Source: Actinacidiphila rubida (GTDB taxonomy: Bacteria; Actinomycetota; Actinomycetes; Streptomycetales; Streptomycetaceae). Taken from it: 64,000 nt of DNA. The stretch covers positions 62,001 through 126,000 of the forward strand of contig NZ_FODD01000011.1 of assembly GCF_900110255.1 (NCBI RefSeq). The letters are read 5' to 3'. Below, piece after piece: positions 50,102 to 57,902 of the stretch. The notes beneath the pieces are model-generated. The model saw only the letters and a list, made by a program, of their open reading frames with translations, had not been told where the DNA came from and did not search any database. Position 1 is the first letter of the stretch; the number at the start of each line of letters is the position of its first letter. The position numbers were made by a program, and so were the translations under genes.

Positions 50102-50992
50102 ATGGACACCACCCCGGGCACGGGCAGCCTGCTCCTCGGCGACCGCTGGGAGGCGGACTTCCTGCGGGACGGCTTCGTGAAGATCCCCGGGGCCGTGGCG
50201 GAGCGCACCGCCCGGGAGTGCGCGGATCTGCTGTGGCGGCGGACCGGATGGGATCCACGGGATCCCTCCACCTGGACCAGGCCCGTGCACTGGGTCGGTG
50301 ACATGGCGCAGGCGCCGTTCGCCGAGGCCGTCAACACCCCTGTACTGCATGCCGCGTTCGACCGGCTGGCGGGGGCCGGGCGATGGGTGCCGCGCCGCTC
50401 CCTGGGCTCGTTCCCGCTGCGCTTCCCGCACGAGGAGGAGCCGGACGACGCCGGCTGGCACATCGAGGCCAGCTACCAACTGCCCGGCGAGAGCCAGCAC
50501 TTCACCAACGCGTGGTCCCAGGGCCGGCTGCTGCTGATGCTGTTCCTCTTCACCGACGTCGGCGAGGAGGACGCGCCGACCCGGATCAGGGTGGGTTCGC
50601 ACCTGGACGTGCCGCCGGTGCTGGTCCCCTACGGCGAACGCGGCGCGTCGATCTTCACGTTCGCGCGTGAGGTCGACGAGGCCAGCGCCCACCGCCCGTT
50701 GGCGCACGCCACGGGCCGGGCGGGCGACGTCTTCCTGTGCCACCCGTTCCTGGTGCACGCGGCGCAGCCGCACCACGGCACCCGGCCGCGCTTCATGGCG
50801 CAACCGCCGCTCCATCCCGCGGTGGAGCCCCGCACCGAGCGGGAGGACGGCGCGTACTCGCCGGTCGAGCGCGCCATCCGCCAGGGCCTGGGTCTGGAGC
50901 CGCGGCCGGCCGTGGACACACCCGCCGCGCCGGACGCCGGGCCCGGCGCCGCGCCGGACGCCGGTCCGGGTCCGGCGGCCGGTATCGGCTAG
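50102..50992 (+). CDS. Phytanoyl-CoA dioxygenase (PhyH)-family protein
   Basis: A 296-residue Fe(II)/2-oxoglutarate-dependent dioxygenase-like protein. The first iron ligands are probably in GWHIEASYQLP and the second histidine in CHPFLVHAAQPHHGTRPRF, followed by the arginine that binds 2-oxoglutarate. The N-terminal FLRDGFVKIPGAV is typical of PhyH. The last ~40 residues are a Pro/Ala/Gly-rich tail. It may hydroxylate a small molecule; the substrate is unknown. It lies between rho and a LAL regulator on the same strand. Confidence 0.8.
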   Translation: MDTTPGTGSLLLGDRWEADFLRDGFVKIPGAVAERTARECADLLWRRTGWDPRDPSTWTRPVHWVGDMAQAPFAEAVNTPVLHAAFDRLAGAGRWVPRRSLGSFPLRFPHEEEPDDAGWHIEASYQLPGESQHFTNAWSQGRLLLMLFLFTDVGEEDAPTRIRVGSHLDVPPVLVPYGERGASIFTFAREVDEASAHRPLAHATGRAGDVFLCHPFLVHAAQPHHGTRPRFMAQPPLHPAVEPRTEREDGAYSPVERAIRQGLGLEPRPAVDTPAAPDAGPGAAPDAGPGPAAGIG

Positions 50993-51002
50993 CGTGCGGG
51001 CC

Positions 51003-53927
51003 ATGCTGCACGGACGGGACAGGGACGCGGCCGCGCTGGACGCGCTGCTGGACGGTGCGCGCGAGGGGCGCAGCGGGGCGCTGGTGCTGCGGGGCGAGGC
51101 GGGGATCGGCAAGTCGGCGCTGCTGGGCCGTGCGGCCGCCGCTGCCGGGGACATGGCGGTGATCCGCAGTTCCGGCATCGAGTTCGAAGCGGAACTCCCC
51201 TACGCGGGGCTCCAGTTGCTGCTGCGCAGGGCGATGGGGTCGCTGGACGCGTTACCCGGGCCCCAACGACGGGCGCTGCGCACGGCGTTCGGCCTGGCCT
51301 CCGAGGGCGCCGCCGAGCCGATGTTCGTCGGCCTCGCGGTGCTGTCGCTCCTGTCCGACCACGCGGGCGAGCGGGGGCTGCTGTGCGTGGTGGACGACGC
51401 GCAGTGGCTGGACCGGGCATCGGTGGACGCGCTGGCGTTCGCGGCCCGCCGGCTGGACGCGGAGGGCGTCGTGATGCTGTTCGCGGCCCGCGACGGCGAG
51501 GGCGCGTTCCCCGCCGCGGGTCTGCCCGAACTGCGGCTGGGCGCGCTGGACGCGGAGGCGTCGGCGGCACTGCTGGCCGAACGCGGCGGTGAACTGGCGG
51601 AGAGCGCCCGCGGCCAGATCCTGGCCGAGGCGCGGGGAAATCCGCTGGCGCTGCTCGAACTCCCGCAGGCCCTGCGGGCGCACCAGGCCGTGCCGGGCGG
51701 CGGGGCCGGCGAGCTGCCGCTGACCAGCCGCCTGCACCTCGCCTTCCACGGCCAGGTCAGCCGTCTCCCGCGGGGCACGCGGACCTTGCTGCTGGTGGCG
51801 GCGGCCGACCACACGGGCGATCCCGGCATCCTGGTGCGCGCGGCCGGGACGCTGGGGGTCGGCGTGGAGGACCTGCCGCCCGCGGAGGACGCCGGGCTGG
51901 TGTTCGTCGACGAGGAGGACCGGCTGCGGTTCCGGCACCCGCTGGTACGCGCGGCGGTCCACCAACGGGCCGCGCTCCCTGAGCGGTTGGCCGCCCACCG
52001 GGCACTGGCCCAGGCCTGCGACCCGGTGCTTGACCCCGACCACCGCGCCTGGCATCTCGCCGCCGCGGCGACCGGCCCGGACGAGGAGGTCGCGGCGGCG
52101 CTGCAGGAGACGGCCGGCCGGGCCCGCGAGCGCAGCGGCCACGCGGCGGCGGCCGCCGCCTACGAGCGCGCCGCGCGCCTGAGCACCGACCCGGTGGCTC
52201 GCGCCGAACGCCTCGTCCTCGCCGCGGAATCGGCGTCCGAGGCCGGCGAGATCGACCGCGCCCGCGACTTCGCCCACCAGGCCGACCGCGCCGCGGCCCC
52301 CTCCGCCACCGCGCACGGCACGTCCGGCGCGCCCGCCGGCGCTGCGGGTTCCCCGCCGGCTCGGCCGGCCGGCACGGCACTTCCGCCGCCCACCGGCTCC
52401 GCGCCACCCACGGCCGGCGCCGACGCCCGCCCGGCCGAGGACGCACAGGCGGCCACCCCTTCCGGAGAGGCGGGCGGCGACGCCGGCCGTGCGGCTGTGC
52501 TGCGGGCACGGCTGCTGCACGTGCTGGGGCTCGCGGACTTCTGGCAGGGGGACTTCCCCGCCGCGCACCGGGTGCTGACGGAGGCGGCCGGGCTCGCCGC
52601 GGCCGCGGATCCGGCCGGCGCGGCACGGATGCTGGTGCAGGCGGCGCACACCGCCTGGTACCTCGGTTCGGCGGAGGTCGACGACACGGTGCAGCGGCTG
52701 GCGGCCGTGGAGTTGCCGGCCGACGCGCCGATCCGCCCGGTGGCGGGGTTCGTCGTCGGGGCACTGGGCCGGGGCGCGGGCGAGGGTCCGCCGCCCGCGG
52801 TGGACGCGGCCGCCGCTCAGGCGCGCGCGGCGCGCGGCGGCCGGGTCGACCCCCGGGACCTGGTCATGCTGTGCGGCGTCGGGCTGACGCTGGGCCAGGA
52901 CGCCGAGGCGCACGCCCTGACCACGGTGCTGACCGCGGAGAGCCGGGAGAGCGGCGGGATCGGCCGGATCGGCACCCTGCTGTTCTTCCGTGCCGAGGCG
53001 GAGATCTTCCAGTCACGCCTGGACGACGCCCACCGCACGGCGAGCGAGGGCCTGCGGATCTCCCGCGACACCGGACAGGGCCAGTGGGTCAGCCAGTTGA
53101 GCTCGACGCTGGCGCACGTCGCGGCGCTGCGCGGCGACGAGGCGGAGTGCCGGGCGCGGGTCGACGAGGCCCTGGCGGCGGGTTCCGGATCGGGCGTCGC
53201 GCCGGGCGCGCCCTGGACGTACTGGTCGCAGGGGCTGCTCGATCTCGGTCTGGGCCGCGCCCAGTCCGCCCTGGACCGGCTGCTGCTGCTCACCGGTCCG
53301 GCGGTGCGGCACCAGATCTGCGCCACCCGCAGTGTCCCCGACCTGGTGGAGGCGGCGGTCCGGCTCGGGGTGCCGGATCGGGCGGACGAGGCGTTCGCCC
53401 GGTTCGCGCACTGGGCGGCGCGGTCCCGGCAGCCCTGGGCGGCGGCGCTGGTGGCCCGGTGCCGGGCCCTGCGGGCGCAGGACGGCGGCGCCGAGGAGGC
53501 GTACACCCGGGCACTGGCCGGGCACGATCCGCAGCGCCGGGCGATGGAGTGGGCGCGCACCGCGCTGCTGTACGGCGAGTGGCTGCGGCGGGCGCGCCGC
53601 AAGAGCGAGGCGCGCGGGCCGCTGCGGGACGCGCTGGACGTGTTCGAACGGCTCGGCACCCGGCCGTGGGCGGACCGGGCGCGGGCCGAACTCGGCGCGG
53701 CCGGGGCCGTGGTGGCGGTGGCCCCGCGGGTCCGCTCGGTGGCCGACGAGGCGGGCCTGACCCCGCAGGAGTCGCAGATCGTGCGGCTGGCCGCGCGGGG
53801 GCTGTCGAACAAGGACATCGCCGCGCAGCTGTTCCTCAGCCCCCGGACCGTCGGCTACCACCTGTACAAGGCGTATCCGAAACTCGGCGTGATCTCGCGC
53901 GGTGAACTGACCGCGATGTTCGCGTAG
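51003..53927 (+). CDS. LAL-type LuxR-family transcriptional regulator
   Basis: A 974-residue large ATP-binding LuxR regulator. Walker A is RGEAGIGKSALLGRA (residues 35-49) and Walker B is LLCVVDDAQWLDRAS. The TPR-like middle is interrupted by a Pro/Ala-rich stretch at about residues 435-495. The C-terminal LuxR helix-turn-helix is GLTPQESQIVRLAARGLSNK with DIAAQLFLSPRTVGYHLYKA. Such proteins often activate secondary-metabolite or catabolic clusters. The target is not evident; the adjacent PhyH gene is the nearest candidate. The ATG is at 51003. Confidence 0.93.
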   Translation: MLHGRDRDAAALDALLDGAREGRSGALVLRGEAGIGKSALLGRAAAAAGDMAVIRSSGIEFEAELPYAGLQLLLRRAMGSLDALPGPQRRALRTAFGLASEGAAEPMFVGLAVLSLLSDHAGERGLLCVVDDAQWLDRASVDALAFAARRLDAEGVVMLFAARDGEGAFPAAGLPELRLGALDAEASAALLAERGGELAESARGQILAEARGNPLALLELPQALRAHQAVPGGGAGELPLTSRLHLAFHGQVSRLPRGTRTLLLVAAADHTGDPGILVRAAGTLGVGVEDLPPAEDAGLVFVDEEDRLRFRHPLVRAAVHQRAALPERLAAHRALAQACDPVLDPDHRAWHLAAAATGPDEEVAAALQETAGRARERSGHAAAAAAYERAARLSTDPVARAERLVLAAESASEAGEIDRARDFAHQADRAAAPSATAHGTSGAPAGAAGSPPARPAGTALPPPTGSAPPTAGADARPAEDAQAATPSGEAGGDAGRAAVLRARLLHVLGLADFWQGDFPAAHRVLTEAAGLAAAADPAGAARMLVQAAHTAWYLGSAEVDDTVQRLAAVELPADAPIRPVAGFVVGALGRGAGEGPPPAVDAAAAQARAARGGRVDPRDLVMLCGVGLTLGQDAEAHALTTVLTAESRESGGIGRIGTLLFFRAEAEIFQSRLDDAHRTASEGLRISRDTGQGQWVSQLSSTLAHVAALRGDEAECRARVDEALAAGSGSGVAPGAPWTYWSQGLLDLGLGRAQSALDRLLLLTGPAVRHQICATRSVPDLVEAAVRLGVPDRADEAFARFAHWAARSRQPWAAALVARCRALRAQDGGAEEAYTRALAGHDPQRRAMEWARTALLYGEWLRRARRKSEARGPLRDALDVFERLGTRPWADRARAELGAAGAVVAVAPRVRSVADEAGLTPQESQIVRLAARGLSNKDIAAQLFLSPRTVGYHLYKAYPKLGVISRGELTAMFA

Positions 53928-54050
53928 TCCGAGGCCCCGAATGCGGGCGTGCCCGGCGGTCCGCCGCTCGTGCACGGCACCCTGCGGGCGGAACACGCCT
54001 GTTGGGGGCCGCGCGCGCTTCACCGACGTCGACGGGCCGTGAACAGCGGT

Positions 54051-54083
54051 GTGCCCGCCCGGTCGTGGCGACCGGGCGGGCAC
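54051..54083. terminator. Bidirectional terminator between LAL and M23 genes
   Basis: GTGCCCGCCCGGTCG and CGACCGGGCGGGCAC form a perfect 15-base stem with a TGG loop in the gap between convergent genes. Confidence 0.9.
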
Positions 54084-54121
54084 GTGCGGACGCCGCTCGT
54101 CGCGGCGGCAGGGCGTCGGCG

Positions 54122-54955
54122 TCAGATGGTGACGCCGTGCGACGCCAGGTACGCGACCGGGTCGATGTCCGAGCCGTAGTACGGGGTGGTGCGCACCTCG
54201 AAGTGCAGGTGCGGGCCGGTGACGTTGCCGGTGGCGCCGGAGATGCCGATCTCCTGGCCCTCGGTGACGGTCTGGCCGGCGGAGACCAGCGGCTGGGTCA
54301 GGTGGCCGTACAGGGTGTACTTGCCGTCGGCGTGCTTGATGATCACGTCGTTGCCGTACGCGCCGTCCGCGCCGGCCTGGACGACGGTGCCGGCGGCGAC
54401 CGAGTGGACCGGGGTGCCGGACCAGACCAGGAAGTCGACGCCGGTGTGGTAGCCGCTGGACCAGTTGGAGCCGGCCTGGTGGTACGGGGTGCCGATGGCC
54501 GCGTCGCCGACCGGCTTGGTGTAGCCGGTGCCGGTGCTCGCGGCGGCCTTCTGCACGGTCTTGACGCTGGACTGCACCGCGGTGGCCGTGGCCGGAGCGG
54601 CCTTGGCGGCGGGCTTGGCCGCGGGCTTGACGGCCGGCCGGCCGTCGAGCGTCAGGTGCGTGCCGGGACGGATCAGGTTCGGGTTGCTGCCGATGACCTT
54701 CTCGTTGTCCTTGTACAGCTGGTGCCAGCCGCCCTTGACGTGGTGGGTGGTGGCGATCTTCGCGAGGGTGTCGCCGGGGGCCACGGTGTAGGTCGAGGCG
54801 GTGGCGGCGGCCGGGGCCTTGACCGGCTCGGCGGCGGAGGCGCCGGTCGCGGCGATCAGCGGCAGCGCGATGACGGCGCTGCCCGCGCCGGCGGCGATGC
54901 AGACACGGGTGAGGCGGTTCAGACGGGGCTTGCGGTGCTGTCCCTTGGCGGGCAT
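54122..54955 (-). CDS. Secreted LysM-M23 peptidoglycan endopeptidase
   Basis: A 277-residue secreted cell-wall hydrolase. A long basic signal peptide has the core VCIAAGAGSAVIALPLIAAT, with cleavage near ASAAEP. The LysM domain (YTVAPGDTLAKIATTHHVKG to PGTHLTLDG) is at about residues 55-105. An Ala/Lys-rich linker leads to an M23 domain with zinc ligands in YHTGVDF and GPHLHFEVRTT. It cleaves peptide cross-links in peptidoglycan. The ATG at 54955 follows AAGGA. It is preceded by a c-di-AMP riboswitch, as known for streptomycete cell-wall enzymes. Confidence 0.94.
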   Translation of the reverse strand: MPAKGQHRKPRLNRLTRVCIAAGAGSAVIALPLIAATGASAAEPVKAPAAATASTYTVAPGDTLAKIATTHHVKGGWHQLYKDNEKVIGSNPNLIRPGTHLTLDGRPAVKPAAKPAAKAAPATATAVQSSVKTVQKAAASTGTGYTKPVGDAAIGTPYHQAGSNWSSGYHTGVDFLVWSGTPVHSVAAGTVVQAGADGAYGNDVIIKHADGKYTLYGHLTQPLVSAGQTVTEGQEIGISGATGNVTGPHLHFEVRTTPYYGSDIDPVAYLASHGVTI

Positions 54956-54971
54956 GCGGGAGTTCCTTCTC

Positions 54972-55150
54972 CTCCGCCTGCGAGGTGAGCTGTCGGGTTC
55001 GGGCAGGAGATGCCCGGTCACACACGTGCGTGACTTCACCCCGAGCCGTCCGGGTCGTGCGCGGACGGCGGCTTACCGTGGGTCCCCCGCTCCTGCCGTA
55101 TGGGTGCTCGAGGGTTCCGGATCCGGGCGGTGGCAGGATTCGGCGATCCG
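54972..55150 (-). promoter_or_regulatory. c-di-AMP riboswitch (ydaO/yuaA class)
   Basis: Read on the minus strand: CGCCGAATCCTGCC, then GGCAGGAGCGGGGGACCC, a hairpin, CGGGGTGAAG, a second hairpin and CCGAACCCGACAGCTCACCT followed by CGCAGGCGG. These are the hallmark blocks of ydaO-type riboswitches in actinobacteria. It ends about 17 bases before the ribosome-binding-site/ATG region of the M23 endopeptidase and should switch it off when c-di-AMP is high. Confidence 0.87.
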
Positions 55151-55499
55151 CCCGCGGAGGTTGGCGCGGGAACTGACCCGCTGGAGAGCGAAGCTAAATG
55201 ACCCGTTCGGCGCCGGGCAAACATCTTCGCCGGCCCACCCGCGCCCGGCGCGGGAGCCGGTGACTCCTCGTCACACCGGCCGTACCGCTGCGTGTCCGTC
55301 CGCTTCACCGTCGGTACACGGCCGCGCCGTTCCGGGTGACAAATCGCCCGGAACGGAAACAGCGGGTGGTCTCAGGACATCGGTGCGTATTGCCCGGGTG
55401 ATGCCCGTCACGAGGGACATGAGGAGTGATCCAGGTCACCATGAAATGCCCGATTTGATCGCATAGTTGGCGATCCGTCCGCTTGGTCGCGGATCGGGG
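55151..55499. other. Non-coding upstream region of the riboswitch-controlled gene
   Basis: This holds the promoter side of the M23 gene and the 3' side of the GNAT gene. A hairpin GTTCCGGG/CCCGGAAC (55329-55336 and 55347-55354) is visible. No reading frame has a ribosome-binding site or plausible protein composition. No clear promoter hexamers could be assigned. Confidence 0.5.
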
Positions 55500-56516
55500 T
55501 CAGAACGTCCCGGGCGGGCCGCCGATCCGGCTGTCGAGCGTGCGGCTGAGGCGGTAGGCCACGGGGCGGAAGCCGATCCTGGGCCAGTGCCCGGCCGCCA
55601 GCGGGCTGGCCGAGTGCCAGCGGGCCGACATGTAGCGGTGCCCGTTGTCGTAGGCCCAGGCGAGGGCCGTGGCGAGCAGCACCCGGGAGATGCCCTCACC
55701 GCGGGCGGCCGGCTCGACGAACGCCTCCATGAGCTCCACGCAGGTGTCGGGGACGACCGGGCCCGGCGCGGCGGGCACCAGCAGGACCATGCCGATCTCC
55801 TCACCGCGGCGGGAGGCGATCCAGGCGCCGCAGCGCGGGTCGGCGAGCGCGTCGGCGTAGCGCAGCCGGAGCGCGGCGAGCCCCGCCTCGGGCTGCGGCT
55901 GGAACATCCCGGGGCCGCGCTGTCCGCGGGAGGACTCGGCGGCCATCCGGCCCACCTGCGGCAGGTCGCTGGGGCCCGCCCGCCGGATGCCGAGGCCGCC
56001 GACCCCGCGCGGCTGCCGCCCGCGGGCCCGCACCGCCATCAGGCCGTGCACGAGCTCGCGGCCGAATCCCAGGTCCGCCCACGGCGCGGTGGCGGTGTCG
56101 CCGGCCGGGACGTCGACGTAGTGGACCAGCCGCCGCTCGGCGACGAGGCGTTCGGAGACCCGGGCGTACATCGCGCGCAGCACCTCGCTCTCCCGGCCCG
56201 ACGGCAGCGAGTGGCCGCCGTGCGGGACCAGCGCGGAGTGCGGGTGGCTGCGCAGCGCGGAGGCGTTGTCGGGGGCGAGGTCCAGCGGGATGGCGGCGAG
56301 GTGCGCGATGAGCTGGCCGTCGGCGTCCAGGGCACGGCACGCCTCGAGGCCGGGGGCGGCCTGCAGCTTGCCGAGCAGTTCCTCGCCGCGCACCGGTCCG
56401 TCGGCCAGCCAGGCGCGCTGCGACGGGGGGCGGCGGGCACGGGCGAACCAGCGGTCGTACCGCTGCACGGCCAGGGGTATGTGCTCGGCGGTCAGCGGCG
56501 CGATGGCGACAGTCAT
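55500..56516 (-). CDS. Tandem GNAT-family N-acetyltransferase
   Basis: A 338-residue protein with two GNAT-like halves. The C-terminal half holds the acetyl-CoA-binding region FVEPAARGEGISRVLLATAL and the family ending SASPLAAGHWPRIGFRPVAYR. The N-terminal half (about residues 1-165) resembles a degenerate GNAT fold (SVR-type loop lost; WADLGFGRELVHG near its end). The substrate may be an amine or a protein N-terminus; not determinable. The ATG at 56516 is the natural start. It is downstream of the uridine-kinase-like gene on the same strand. Confidence 0.85.
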   Translation of the reverse strand: MTVAIAPLTAEHIPLAVQRYDRWFARARRPPSQRAWLADGPVRGEELLGKLQAAPGLEACRALDADGQLIAHLAAIPLDLAPDNASALRSHPHSALVPHGGHSLPSGRESEVLRAMYARVSERLVAERRLVHYVDVPAGDTATAPWADLGFGRELVHGLMAVRARGRQPRGVGGLGIRRAGPSDLPQVGRMAAESSRGQRGPGMFQPQPEAGLAALRLRYADALADPRCGAWIASRRGEEIGMVLLVPAAPGPVVPDTCVELMEAFVEPAARGEGISRVLLATALAWAYDNGHRYMSARWHSASPLAAGHWPRIGFRPVAYRLSRTLDSRIGGPPGTF

Positions 56517-56611
56517 GGTGGTCGGACGCTAGCGGGGCGCGCGGCCCCGCGGCAAGGCGGGACCGCGGAGCTGCCGGGCCGTCGGCCAACGGCTTCCCGG
56601 CGCCGGGGAGT

Positions 56612-57238
56612 TCAGCCGGTCCAGGCCGGGTGGCGGGGGTCGTCGGCGCGAACCAGGACATCCGCGGTCTCTTCCGGCAGCGCCTCGCGGGCGTACCGGT
56701 CGTAAGCGGGCAGCGTCCACCGCTGCGCCGGCTCGGTGCGCCGCGCCAGAGCGGCCGGGGTCAGGCTGAGGTGGACGGCCAGATCGATCGGGAGCCCCTG
56801 ACCGAGCAGCAGCGGGCCGTCCAGCACCAGGACCCCGCCCGGCGGCAGCGTGACGTAGCCGGCGCGGGTGGAGCGGTCGGTGACGGGGTCGCGCAGCGAC
56901 GGCAGCGCCCGGCCGGTGCCGCCGGGGCCGAGCGGCTCGAGCACCTCGCGGCGCAGCGCCCCGGTGTCCAGCCACAGCTGGTAGTAGGCGTCGGCGTCCT
57001 CGTGCCCGTACTCCAGGCGCAGCGAGGCGGGCCGCCAGAACGCGGGGGCACTGACCCGCAGCGCCCGCCGCCCCAGCGGCGGCAGCGCGGCCGCGAGGGC
57101 GTCGGCGAGGTCCGCGGTGCCCGCCGCGGGGGCGCCGTCGACCGCGACCCGCCACCACGGCCCCGGCGGGTCCTGGCCGGCGATCCGCTCGGCCAGCGCC
57201 TCCGCCAGCTTCGGCCAGGTGATCGGGTTCAGCTGCAC
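56612..57238 (-). CDS. Uridine kinase-like protein with altered P-loop
   Basis: A 208-residue protein with the overall layout of actinobacterial uridine kinases: WWRVAVDGAPAAGTADLADA at the P-loop position (residues 29-48), VSAPAFWRPASLRLEYGHED, YVTLPPGGVLVLDGPLLLG and LPAYDRYAREALPEETADVL. At the Walker A site the sequence is GAPAAGTA rather than GxxGxGK(S/T), so the phosphate-binding Lys is missing. It may have lost kinase activity or use another residue. The GTG at 57238 follows GGATGGGG. Confidence 0.75.
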   Translation of the reverse strand: MQLNPITWPKLAEALAERIAGQDPPGPWWRVAVDGAPAAGTADLADALAAALPPLGRRALRVSAPAFWRPASLRLEYGHEDADAYYQLWLDTGALRREVLEPLGPGGTGRALPSLRDPVTDRSTRAGYVTLPPGGVLVLDGPLLLGQGLPIDLAVHLSLTPAALARRTEPAQRWTLPAYDRYAREALPEETADVLVRADDPRHPAWTG

Positions 57239-57523
57239 GTCCCCATCCTGCCGTCGAACACCGGGGGCGAACACCGCGACCCCCCGTCACCCGGCTGGGG
57301 GAAGCCGCTGCTCCACTCGCGGGTCGGTCGCGCGAGCGGCCGTCCGGCGCGGCACGGCCGGGCAATGATCGCGCCGACGGTGGTTTCACGGCTCCCCGGA
57401 GCTCACCCACCTGGTGGAAATCATCTACAAATCACTCAAATGCCGCCGAGCAAGATCTATTACTTCTTGTGAGCCTGGAAGAACTCAAGGTGACCGTCCC
57501 CATCACCCAGGAGAAGAGCCCAA

Positions 57524-57718
57524 ATGATCCTGTCCATCTCCGGCGTCGTCCTGCTCGGCGTCATCTGCTTCCTGTTCTTCCGCAAGGACGGCCTGAAGGT
57601 GTCCCACGGCGTCGTCTGCACCCTGTTCGGGTTCTACCTCGCGGGCACCGCGATCGCCCCGAGCATCAAGGCGGGCGGGGCCAGCCTGGCCGGTCTGATC
57701 GGCGGACTCAAGATCTAG
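57524..57718 (+). CDS. Small membrane protein, partner of FtsK-like gene
   Basis: A 64-residue protein with two hydrophobic helices (MILSISGVVLLGVICFLFF, then VSHGVVCTLFGFYLAGTAIA) joined by RKDGLK, and a Gly-rich end (AGGASLAGLIGGLKI). The ATG at 57524 follows AGGAGA. Its position before an FtsK/TraB-like gene recalls the small spread (Spd) proteins of Streptomyces plasmids, but the rest of a conjugation module is missing. The function is unknown. Confidence 0.75.
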   Translation: MILSISGVVLLGVICFLFFRKDGLKVSHGVVCTLFGFYLAGTAIAPSIKAGGASLAGLIGGLKI

Positions 57719-57902
57719 CGGTCGCCCGCTGCGGCCACTCCTGCCACGACGGGTACGGGCCCGGCGGCGGTCCCCCGCTCCGGGCCCGTACGTGCTCGCC
57801 CCCGCCTCCCGCCGGTCCGCCGGCCTCCCGCGCGCCCGTCCCCGCGCGCCCCGCCGCGTCCCCGCGGCACCCCCCGCACCCCGAACCATCCATGGAGCAC
57901 CC

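Noticed and set aside
55380-55466. A short + strand reading frame ending at 55466
   Set aside because: There is no ribosome-binding site, no conserved features and it overlaps no plausible promoter; treated as non-coding.
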